Shown here: positions 18,034 to 24,524 of the stretch, piece after piece
Numbering within the stretch: the first letter of the stretch is position 1
Layout: each line of letters begins with the position of its first letter
Source of the DNA: Bacteroidetes bacterium 43-16
Lineage (GTDB): Bacteria > Bacteroidota > Bacteroidia > Chitinophagales > Chitinophagaceae
DNA length: 64,000 nucleotides
Direction: 5' to 3'
Assembly (NCBI GenBank): GCA_001897525.1
Contig: MKTB01000018.1
Coordinates: 62,001-126,000 of the forward strand
The notes under the pieces: generated by a model
Told to the model about the DNA's origin: nothing
The model's input: only the letters and a program-made list of their open reading frames with translations
Databases searched by the model: none
Translations under genes and position numbers: made by a program

Positions 18034-18082
18034 TCGTGGCAGTTTTTAAGTCAAAAGTAAACTGCCACGATTACGGCAGTTT
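18034..18082. promoter_or_regulatory. Inverted repeat with an extra half-site upstream of the integrase
   Basis: TCGTGGCAGTTT (18034-18045) and AAACTGCCACGA (18059-18070) are perfect 12-base arms with a 13-base spacer. A third GGCAGTTT follows at 18075-18082. It lies 100-150 bases upstream of the integrase start. Likely an integrase arm site, attachment region or autoregulatory operator. Confidence 0.55.
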
Positions 18083-18188
18083 ATTCTTGAGTTTTTTTGT
18101 AATTTTTGTTGTTTCGCAAAAATAAAAATGCCTGCAAATAGTGTATTTACAAGCATTTTGTATTTAAGTAATATCGTCTGAGAATGAA

Positions 18189-18220
18189 AAAGGCGATATT
18201 CTATAAAGAATATCGCCTTT
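18189..18220 (-). terminator. Intrinsic terminator of tRNA-Ser
   Basis: Perfect 14-base arms (18189-18202 and 18207-18220; core AAAGGCGATATTCT) with a 4-base loop, followed on the minus strand by T-rich sequence directly downstream of the tRNA. Confidence 0.85.
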
Positions 18221-18223
18221 GAG

Positions 18224-18308
18224 CGGAGAGAGAGGGATTCGAACCCCCGGACCTGTGACAGTCAACAGTTTTCAAGACTGCCGCATTCGACCACTCTGCC
18301 ATCTCTCC
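18224..18308 (-). tRNA. tRNA-Ser(UGA)
   Basis: 85 nt on the minus strand. Acceptor stem GGAGAGA (18308-18302) pairs with TCTCTCC (18231-18225); discriminator G. The anticodon loop CTTGAAA gives anticodon TGA. A long variable arm marks a class II tRNA, and the T-loop TTCGAAT is present. No CCA is encoded. The integrase gene lies beyond its 3' end. Confidence 0.95.
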
Positions 18309-18473
18309 GGGTGCAAAATAAGGGCATTCATTTTTTATAACCAAAAAAAATTGCTTCCTGATTCCATATTTTTTTTTAGAATACCATAAAACACAATACA
18401 GTATTGCATTTCCATTGATTTATTTAGCAAAAGTTTATTTATTTCCTTAATTTTTTGGGCTTAATTTTACTAT

Positions 18474-19151
18474 ATGAACGATTTTAAAGTATTTTTCTGG
18501 TTTGTTTGTTGCTCCCTGTTCTTTGGAGCATGTAGCAGCAATACATCCGTAAGCCAAACTCCTTCAAAGACAATTAAATCCATGATAGACAACAAAGACA
18601 ACTTGACTAAAGAACAAAAAACAGATACCGCCATCTTCGCTGCAGGCTGCTTTTGGTGTGTAGAAGGCCAATTCAAATATTTAGACGGTGTGCAAAGTGT
18701 AAAAAGCGGCTATATCGGTGGCACAACCCAAAACCCTACCTACGAGCAGGTATGCTCAGGCAGCACAGGACATGCAGAAGCGGTAAGGGTAATCTTCGAT
18801 GCCAATAAAATCTCCTACGATCAGCTATTGGCTGCCTTTTTCGTCTCACATGATCCTACCCAATTAAACAGACAGGGCAATGACATCGGCACGCAATACA
18901 GAAGCGCCATTTTTCCTTTAAATGACACACAGAAAGAAAAGGCTAAATACTACATCAGCCAGTTGAACCTGGAGCAGGCTTATCCCGCCCCTATTGTGAC
19001 CAGTATAGAGCCCATGAGCACCTTTTATGATGCAGAGGCCTACCACGATAACTATTTTGAACTAAACCCCCAAAACAGCTATTGTCAGCTAGTGGTCAAA
19101 CCAAAAATTGAAAAATTCAAAAAAGTATTTGCTGAGCAGCTCAAGAAATAA
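18474..19151 (+). CDS. msrA: Peptide methionine sulfoxide reductase A, lipoprotein form
   Basis: 225 residues. An N-terminal lipoprotein signal (FVCCSLFFGACSSN, lipid Cys about residue 20) precedes the MsrA domain (about 55-215). The active-site motif AAGCFWCVEGQF carries the nucleophilic Cys. GYIGGTTQNPTYEQVCSGSTGHAEAVRV and FFVSHDPTQLNRQGNDIGTQYRS are family signatures. It reduces methionine-S-sulfoxide in proteins; the lipoprotein signal places it in the envelope. It is a single gene with a shared terminator against guaB. Confidence 0.96.
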   Translation: MNDFKVFFWFVCCSLFFGACSSNTSVSQTPSKTIKSMIDNKDNLTKEQKTDTAIFAAGCFWCVEGQFKYLDGVQSVKSGYIGGTTQNPTYEQVCSGSTGHAEAVRVIFDANKISYDQLLAAFFVSHDPTQLNRQGNDIGTQYRSAIFPLNDTQKEKAKYYISQLNLEQAYPAPIVTSIEPMSTFYDAEAYHDNYFELNPQNSYCQLVVKPKIEKFKKVFAEQLKK

Positions 19152-19180
19152 AAAATGCCCCTGTAGATCAGGGGCATTTT
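19152..19180. terminator. Bidirectional terminator between msrA and guaB
   Basis: AAAATGCCCCTG (19152-19163) pairs with CAGGGGCATTTT (19169-19180), A-run on one side and T-run on the other, serving both convergent genes. Confidence 0.88.
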
Positions 19181-19205
19181 CATGCACTTATTATTTCCAA
19201 ATAGT

Positions 19206-20678
19206 TTATCTGCTGTAATTCGGCGCTTCTTTAGTAATTACCACACCATGAGGATGACTCTCGGCCATACTGGCACTGGTAATTTTAATAAATTGAGCCT
19301 CGTCCTGTAAACGTTTGATGGTATCTGTACCGCAATAGCCCATACCTGCTTTCAAGCCACCTACGAACTGCTGTACAATTTCACTAACCGTACCTTTATA
19401 AGGCACACGGCCTACAATACCTTCCGGAACCAGTTTTTTCACATCATCTTCTGCATCCTGGAAGTAACGGTCTTTCGAGCCGCTTTGCATGGCATCCAGG
19501 GAACCCATACCACGATAAGCCTTAAACTTACGGCCTTCGTAAATGATGGTATCACCAGGGCTTTCCTCTGTACCGGCAAAGACAGAACCTGCCATGATAC
19601 AGGAAGCTCCTGCAGCAATTGCTTTCACCAGGTCACCCGTGTAGCGGATACCGCCATCAGCGATTACCGGAATACCTTTTTTCTTTAAAGCCGTTGATGC
19701 CTCCAATACTGCCGTTAACTGTGGCGCGCCTATACCGGTAACGATACGGGTAGTACAGATAGATCCCGGACCGATACCCACTTTTACCGCATCTGCACCG
19801 GCATCTGCCAATGCCAATGCACCTGCAGCCGTAGCAATATTACCGCCAATCACCGGTAGTTTTTTGAAATTCTTCTTCACATTACGCAAAGCATCCAGGA
19901 TGCCTTTTGAATGCCCGTGTGCACTGTCTAGGGTCACGATGTCAACACCCGACTGGATCAATGCATCTACCCGGTCCAGGATATCGGCAGTAACCCCGAT
20001 CGCAGCACCTGCCAGTAAGCGGCCATAATCATCTTTACAGGAATTAGGATAGCTGGAGTGCTGTAATATATCTCTATAGGTAATCAGACCCATCAACTTT
20101 CCGGATTTGTCTACTATAGGTAATTTTTCAATTTTATGCTGTTGCAGGATCTTCTCAGCCTTTTGTAAATTAGTACCATGAGGGGCAGTAACAAGATTGG
20201 AGCTTGTCATGATCTCACTTACTTTTTTACGGGAATTCTTTTCAAAACGCAGATCCCTGTTGGTCAGGATACCCACCAGTACTTTGTTGCTGTCGATGAT
20301 GGGAATACCACCGATCTTGTTTTCGCGCATCAGCTTTAAAGCCTCGCTGATCGTCTGGTCGGGGTGCAAAGTGATCGGATCAAGGATCAGGCCGCTTTCA
20401 GAGCGCTTTACCTTTCTCACCTGCTCGGCCTGCTGCTCAATACTCATGTTCTTATGCAAGATCCCGAGACCGCCCTCCCTGGCAATAGCAATAGCCAGAG
20501 TAGCTTCAGTTACGGTATCCATTGCAGCAGAGACAATAGGTACGTTTAAAGTAATATCTTTAGTAAGCTTTGTGGAAATATTTACTTCTCTCGGAAGTAC
20601 TTCTGAATAGGCAGGCACGAGTAAAACATCGTCAAATGTTAAGCCTTCGCCATAGAATTTGTTAGATTTTGTAGCCAT
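19206..20678 (-). CDS. guaB: IMP dehydrogenase
   Basis: 490 residues from ATG 20678 (an in-frame TTG at 20684 is an alternative). It oxidises IMP to XMP with NAD, the committed step of GMP synthesis. The TIM-barrel catalytic domain is split by two CBS domains (about 95-205: [36 protein letters not shown]). The catalytic cysteine lies in [39 protein letters not shown] and the flap [12 protein letters not shown] are typical. TATCTTTG on the minus strand (20699-20692) would start transcription only a few bases before the ATG, giving a very short leader. Confidence 0.97.
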   Translation of the reverse strand: MATKSNKFYGEGLTFDDVLLVPAYSEVLPREVNISTKLTKDITLNVPIVSAAMDTVTEATLAIAIAREGGLGILHKNMSIEQQAEQVRKVKRSESGLILDPITLHPDQTISEALKLMRENKIGGIPIIDSNKVLVGILTNRDLRFEKNSRKKVSEIMTSSNLVTAPHGTNLQKAEKILQQHKIEKLPIVDKSGKLMGLITYRDILQHSSYPNSCKDDYGRLLAGAAIGVTADILDRVDALIQSGVDIVTLDSAHGHSKGILDALRNVKKNFKKLPVIGGNIATAAGALALADAGADAVKVGIGPGSICTTRIVTGIGAPQLTAVLEASTALKKKGIPVIADGGIRYTGDLVKAIAAGASCIMAGSVFAGTEESPGDTIIYEGRKFKAYRGMGSLDAMQSGSKDRYFQDAEDDVKKLVPEGIVGRVPYKGTVSEIVQQFVGGLKAGMGYCGTDTIKRLQDEAQFIKITSASMAESHPHGVVITKEAPNYSR

Positions 20679-20691
20679 GTGCAAAGATAGG

Positions 20692-20699
20692 TACAGAAA
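20692..20699 (-). promoter_or_regulatory. guaB -7 promoter element
   Basis: TATCTTTG on the minus strand matches TAnnTTTG and lies 14 bases before the guaB ATG. No good -33 TTTG is present at the expected spacing. Confidence 0.5.
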
Positions 20700-20905
20700 T
20701 ACTATATTTCAAAATAAAATCATTGTTTAGCTTTTTTTTATGAGAAAAAAAGGGTCACTATTTATGGAATGCCTTATAAACAGGCATCATAAAGACATAG
20801 AAAGCCGGGTGACATTAACAATTAAATAGAATAAAAACGCTATTTGTAAAGCCAGGCTTTGTATCTTTGTCCATTAAATTTTTAATCAAAACAAAACAGA
20901 TAAAA

Positions 20906-21394
20906 ATGAAAAAGTCCATCTTAATCTTATCAGCTATTGCAGGTATTGTATACTTAAGTTCTTGTGGAGGTGACGAGAAGCCAGTAGATAACACACAATT
21001 CACTCAATTCCAGTTAGACTCTATTAAGAAAGCTACAGAAGATTCTATTGCAGCAGCTAACGCCCTGGCTAAAGATTCTTTATTAAATAAAATGGCGGAA
21101 GATTCTATCGCAGCAGCTAATGCAGCAGCCGCGGCAGCAGCTAATGCTAATGCAAAACCAACATCTGGCAGCAAACCGGCTACTAAACCTGGTACTACCA
21201 AGCCAACCACAAAACCAGAGCCTAAACCTACAGAAAAACCGCCTGTAGATAAAGGAAGCACTACAAATAGACCTGGAGCGAAAAATAACAGCAATGAAGA
21301 GAATAAATCAACATCTGACAGACCAGGATCTAAAAATAACAGCAATGAAGAAAACAAGTCAACATCTGACAGGCCTGGTGCTAAAAACAAATAA
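20906..21394 (+). CDS. Repeat-rich hypothetical lipoprotein
   Basis: 162 residues from ATG 20906 (the in-frame TTG at 20867 overlaps a TATCTTTG promoter element at 20862-20869 and is rejected). Lipoprotein signal MKKSILILSAIAGIVYLSSCGG. The mature chain has two EDSIAAAN helical repeats, an Ala-rich stretch, a Lys/Pro/Thr-rich linker (TKPTTKPEPKPTEKP) and 2.4 copies of a 17-residue repeat (RPG[AS]KNNSNEENKSTSD). No globular domain. It looks like a flexible outer-membrane-anchored or wall-spanning protein; function unknown. Confidence 0.75.
   Translation: MKKSILILSAIAGIVYLSSCGGDEKPVDNTQFTQFQLDSIKKATEDSIAAANALAKDSLLNKMAEDSIAAANAAAAAAANANAKPTSGSKPATKPGTTKPTTKPEPKPTEKPPVDKGSTTNRPGAKNNSNEENKSTSDRPGSKNNSNEENKSTSDRPGAKNK
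21269..21391 (+). repeat. Coding tandem repeat, 51-base unit
   Basis: Units at 21269-21319 and 21320-21370 plus a partial third at 21371-21391, in frame. The third-position differences between units show the protein sequence is conserved under selection rather than a fresh DNA duplication. Confidence 0.85.
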
Positions 21395-21415
21395 GTCGAA
21401 ATAAATTATATACAG

Positions 21416-21456
21416 AGAGGCATTGCATAATATTACAGCAATGCCTCTTTATTTTT
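21416..21456 (+). terminator. Terminator after the repeat lipoprotein
   Basis: AGAGGCATTGC (21416-21426) pairs with GCAATGCCTCT (21438-21448), followed by a T-rich tract. Confidence 0.85.
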
Positions 21457-21490
21457 GCCAAAATTACCATTCTTTTTTATGTAACAAATG

Positions 21491-21520
21491 AAAAGAGCTT
21501 CAGATGACTGAAGCTCTTTT
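21491..21520. terminator. Bidirectional hairpin between convergent lipoprotein genes
   Basis: Perfect 13-base arms AAAAGAGCTTCAG (21491-21503) and CTGAAGCTCTTTT (21508-21520) with a 4-base loop. It serves the minus-strand gene ending at 21546 and backs up the plus-strand terminator. Confidence 0.85.
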
Positions 21521-21545
21521 CATTACTCAAATGCTGAATACAGAA

Positions 21546-21992
21546 TTATTTTTTTGTATAAGCTCCGTTACAAACATCGCTACCATTTGTTCCTTGTACT
21601 GTATATTGTAAAGTCAATTGGTTTCCACTTACGTTCATATTTCCGGAAAGCGTTCTACCACCACCTACAGATTGAGATGCAATAGAAAGAGAGTTAGTTC
21701 CGGTCATAACACCTTTAACAGATACAGTACCACCAAAACCACCAAGATTAGCAATATTTACAGTTACTTCGTCAACAGATGATGTGGAAACTGCGATATC
21801 AATATCATAAGAACCAGAAGAACATTGATCTGTACCTTCCCAGTCACCAATGAATTTCTCACGGCTTAAAGTTTTACAGTTAGATCCTTCATATCCTACC
21901 TCACAATCTTTAGTACAAGACATAAAAGTCATAGTACCGATTGAAAGTAAACCCAACATTGCAGCCGATGTAATTACACGTACTTTTTTCAT
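21546..21992 (-). CDS. Hypothetical lipoprotein
   Basis: 148 residues with a lipoprotein signal ending GTMTFMSCTKDCEVGYEGSNC. The first mature residues CEVGYEGSNC look like a minimal EGF-type cysteine loop, frequent in small Bacteroidota lipoproteins. REKFIGDWEGTDQC follows, then a beta-rich Ser/Gly/Thr body like lipocalin-type domains. No enzyme motif. Stands alone on the minus strand. Confidence 0.75.
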   Translation of the reverse strand: MKKVRVITSAAMLGLLSIGTMTFMSCTKDCEVGYEGSNCKTLSREKFIGDWEGTDQCSSGSYDIDIAVSTSSVDEVTVNIANLGGFGGTVSVKGVMTGTNSLSIASQSVGGGRTLSGNMNVSGNQLTLQYTVQGTNGSDVCNGAYTKK

Positions 21993-22290
21993 AATCTAAT
22001 TTTTATTTGTTTTAAAGTTTAAAGTTATTCCTGATTGTTGATACTCTTTCTTTATAAGACGATATATCTAACTTATAAAAGACAAAAGTAATAGAAAATT
22101 AATAATACCTTAGAATAATTGGGCAAATTAACAATTACTTCAAAAATACATTCAACTGGACAATTATCCGTTTATTCAGAAATCATGCCTAATGAAAGCA
22201 ATAATTGAAAACCAGATTGCTAAGTTCGAGAATAGGTATAAATACCAGCACATAAGAAAAGACCTTTATAAGCTCTATGATCAACCTTTA
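21993..22290. other. 298-base gap with no gene seen
   Basis: AT-rich spacer between the lipoprotein start and the smpB stop, both on the minus strand. It must hold the lipoprotein promoter. No coding frame, RNA gene or strong hairpin was found. Confidence 0.5.
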
Positions 22291-22752
22291 CTACCAATCT
22301 TTTTGTTTCAAACTGCGCTCCGCATCCCGGTTCTTGATAGATTCCCGTTTATCATGTAATTTCTTACCTTTTCCAAGCCCTATCTCTACCTTGGCATAGC
22401 CATTATCATTGATAAACATGGAAAGCGGGACAATGGTAAATCCTTTCTCTTTTATTTTCTGTGCCCACTTCTTCAGTTCTTTCCGGTTCAGCAACAGCTT
22501 TCTTTCTCTCGTAGGGTCATGGCCTACATAACCCGCATTTACATATTGTGCAATATGCAAACTCCGGATCCAAAGTTCGTCCTTATGAAAAAAACAATAA
22601 CTGTCATTGAAGCTTACCTTACCGGCACGGACAGATTTTATCTCGGAGCCGGTCAACATGATACCGGCATTCAGGCGATCTTCAATTGCATACTCAAAAG
22701 TAGCAGGCCTGTTCTTTATATATACTTTCGTTTGTTTACTGTGCTTGCTCAT
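22291..22752 (-). CDS. smpB: SsrA-binding protein
   Basis: 153 residues, the usual length. SmpB binds tmRNA and brings it to stalled ribosomes for trans-translation. Signatures: NRPATFEYAIEDRLNAGIMLTGSEIKSVRAGKVSFNDSYCFF, RERKLLLNRKELKKW, and the basic tail KLHDKRESIKNRDAERSLKQ, which enters the decoding centre. No tmRNA gene is seen in this window. It begins just before the four-helix-bundle cassette on the same strand. Confidence 0.97.
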   Translation of the reverse strand: MSKHSKQTKVYIKNRPATFEYAIEDRLNAGIMLTGSEIKSVRAGKVSFNDSYCFFHKDELWIRSLHIAQYVNAGYVGHDPTRERKLLLNRKELKKWAQKIKEKGFTIVPLSMFINDNGYAKVEIGLGKGKKLHDKRESIKNRDAERSLKQKDW

Positions 22753-22754
22753 TC

Positions 22755-23253
22755 AATTACAAATCGCTCAATTATAAATTACAAATCAATTAACCCCCAA
22801 TTTAAAACAATTTAATTATCTTTTTTGGCTTTAATTGTTTTTTGAATTGCACCAATAATTTTGCAGATTTCTTCAATCTCTTTAATAGACTTTCGGCTTC
22901 TTTTTTATTAAAATAATCGGTTGCAAATAATAAATTTATCCAATAACGGGCTTCTCTCGCTTCCTTATTAGCGATGGTTAATTTCGCATAAAAATCTCTT
23001 TCACATTGCCCTCCTATTGCCTCTTCCACATTTGCGCCAATAGAAGTGCCACATCTTAGCAATTGCTTACTCAAAATAAACTCATGCATCTCCTCCTGTA
23101 AATATTTAAAAATATTCACAATTCTTACAGCAAACGCAAAACTTTTATATTGGATAATATTATCCTGTTTCATTGCAAACTACAAATTCGACAATCATTC
23201 CTTACAAATATAATTTTCAATTTGTAATTGTCCATTTGTAATTGCTAATTAAT
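22755..23253. repeat. Four-helix-bundle gene flanked by inverted AATTACAAAT-rich ends
   Basis: The left flank (about 22757-22797) reads AATTACAAAT twice in variant form. The right flank (about 23211-23253), reverse-complemented, gives the same motif twice (AATTACAAATGGACAATTACAAATTG). The two ends thus form imperfect inverted repeats around the gene at 22802-23173. This may be a small mobile or repeat-borne cassette. Confidence 0.5.
22802..23173 (-). CDS. Four-helix-bundle protein (23S rRNA IVS/Avd-like family)
   Basis: 123 residues, all helical. Typical features are YKSFAFAVRIVNIFKYL at the start, the turn LLRCGTSIGANVEEAIGG and ARYWINLLFATDYF. The family was first found inside rRNA intervening sequences and also includes Avd from diversity-generating retroelements; it assembles as a pentameric, positively charged barrel. 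Here there is no rRNA, reverse transcriptase or variable repeat. Function unknown. Flanking inverted repeats suggest it travels as a unit. Confidence 0.88.
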   Translation of the reverse strand: MKQDNIIQYKSFAFAVRIVNIFKYLQEEMHEFILSKQLLRCGTSIGANVEEAIGGQCERDFYAKLTIANKEAREARYWINLLFATDYFNKKEAESLLKRLKKSAKLLVQFKKQLKPKKIIKLF

Positions 23254-23256
23254 TAA

Positions 23257-23288
23257 AAAAAGCATCACTTTTATCTGTGATGCTTTTA
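23257..23288 (-). terminator. Intrinsic terminator of tRNA-Cys
   Basis: AGCATCAC (23261-23268) pairs with GTGATGCT (23277-23284), with an A-run on the left that is a T-tract on the minus strand, just downstream of the tRNA. Confidence 0.85.
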
Positions 23289-23297
23289 TCTTTGCTG

Positions 23298-23368
23298 AGG
23301 TACCAAGCAGATTCGAACTGCTGTAAACGGTTTTGCAGACCGGTGCCTAACCGCTCGGCCATGGTACC
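23298..23368 (-). tRNA. tRNA-Cys(GCA)
   Basis: 71 nt on the minus strand. Acceptor GGTACCA (23368-23362) pairs with TGGTACC (23305-23299); discriminator U is characteristic for tRNA-Cys. The anticodon loop CTGCAAA gives GCA. The T-loop TTCGAAT is present. CCA is not encoded. Confidence 0.95.
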
Positions 23369-23450
23369 TTATTTTGCTTTGCGATTAAAGGACAGCAAAG
23401 GTAACTATTAAATTGTGTAATTTCAAAAATTATTTTCATCTCAAAAAACT

Positions 23451-24338
23451 ATGATTCCTAATCAACCCATCGGAGCTTCTGAACTGATCATTACGGACAA
23501 AGGCTGTATTTACCATTTAGATGTACACCCGGACGAGATTGCCCCTACCATCATCACCGTTGGCGACCCCGGACGTGTAGCTACTGTTTCCAAATATTTT
23601 GACCGTATAGAAACCAAAAAAGCCCACCGGGAATTTGTCACCCATACCGGCTACATTGGCAATAAAAGACTTTCGGTAGTCTCTACCGGCATTGGCCCGG
23701 ATAATATAGACATTACCCTGAACGAACTGGATGCCCTGGTCAATATTGATTTCAATACAAGGCTAGCCAAAGAAGAGCATACAAGCCTGGAAATTGTAAG
23801 AATGGGCACTTCCGGAGCCTTACAGGCAGACATCCCGGTAGATACTCTGGTGGTAAGCACCTTTGGCATAGGCCTCGACAACCTGCTCCATTATTACAAC
23901 TACGAAGAAAATGCAGAAGTATCCTTTATCCGGAATGCATTTGTACAGCATACAGCATTGGAAAACGCTGCTATAAAACCCTATATGGCAGAAGCTTCCA
24001 TCCACCTGGTCAATAAATTTCCTGCACGGGAAGGCTATGTGCATGGCATTACCGTCACCTGCCCGGGATTTTATGCCCCGCAAGGCCGGCAACTACGCCT
24101 GGCCCCCGCATTTCCCAACCTGATCGATGCTTTATCAGGCTTCACCAGCGGGCAACATCGCATTACAAATTTTGAAATGGAAACATCTGCCATTTATGGT
24201 TTAGGCAAATTACTGGGCCATCAATGCTTGTCCATAAGCACCATAGTGGCCAATCGCCAAAATAAAACCTTCTCCAATGACGGTGCTGCATCAGTCGAAA
24301 ACCTGATCAAAACCTCCCTGGAATTACTGGTACAATAG
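23451..24338 (+). CDS. Nucleoside phosphorylase, uridine phosphorylase-like
   Basis: 295 residues of the PNP/UDP family. Phosphate-binding ITVGDPGRVATVSKYFD, the Gly-rich RMGTSGALQADIPVDTLVV and the ribose-binding ITNFEMETSAIYGLGKLLGH are visible. The family splits nucleosides with phosphate into base and ribose-1-phosphate; the closest group I know in this phylum is called uridine phosphorylase, which fits the carB gene next door, but substrate cannot be proven from sequence. It has its own terminator. Confidence 0.88.
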   Translation: MIPNQPIGASELIITDKGCIYHLDVHPDEIAPTIITVGDPGRVATVSKYFDRIETKKAHREFVTHTGYIGNKRLSVVSTGIGPDNIDITLNELDALVNIDFNTRLAKEEHTSLEIVRMGTSGALQADIPVDTLVVSTFGIGLDNLLHYYNYEENAEVSFIRNAFVQHTALENAAIKPYMAEASIHLVNKFPAREGYVHGITVTCPGFYAPQGRQLRLAPAFPNLIDALSGFTSGQHRITNFEMETSAIYGLGKLLGHQCLSISTIVANRQNKTFSNDGAASVENLIKTSLELLVQ

Positions 24339-24350
24339 AATTATCCCCAG

Positions 24351-24387
24351 GCGGCAGATTTAAAGTGTAAAAAGTCTGCCGCTTTTT
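24351..24387 (+). terminator. Terminator of the nucleoside phosphorylase gene
   Basis: GCGGCAGA (24351-24358) pairs with TCTGCCGC (24375-24382), followed by TTTTT. Confidence 0.85.
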
Positions 24388-24400
24388 ACCTCTTTTTACA

Positions 24401-24408
24401 TAATTTTG
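24401..24408 (+). promoter_or_regulatory. carB -7 promoter element
   Basis: TAATTTTG matches TAnnTTTG. It is the only match between the upstream terminator and the carB ATG. The expected transcript start (about 24414) falls in the first arm of the next hairpin. Confidence 0.55.
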
Positions 24409-24412
24409 CACT

Positions 24413-24434
24413 TCGGGCACCAGCCCGATTTTTT
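24413..24434 (+). terminator. Leader terminator/attenuator of carB
   Basis: TCGGGC (24413-24418), loop ACCA, GCCCGA (24423-24428), then six T. It lies directly downstream of the -7 element and 90 bases before the carB ATG. It could be a second terminator of the upstream gene, but no other promoter is seen between it and carB, so I read it as an attenuator. Confidence 0.6.
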
Positions 24435-24524
24435 GTATACTAAGGTTCCGTTGATTGAATCGCAACGAATAGCAAAAATCGTGGCAGGCTGTTACCCAAC
24501 AAATTTTCAAATCAAAGAAAAAAA

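Noticed and set aside
18224-18260. Duplicate of the tRNA-Ser 3' end as the far att site of an island
   Set aside because: I found no second copy anywhere in the window; the other boundary, if real, is outside.
21269-21391. Possible CRISPR-like repeat
   Set aside because: The units are contiguous without spacers, in frame, and encode a protein repeat.
22802-23173. Avd gene of a diversity-generating retroelement
   Set aside because: No reverse transcriptase and no template/variable repeats are nearby.
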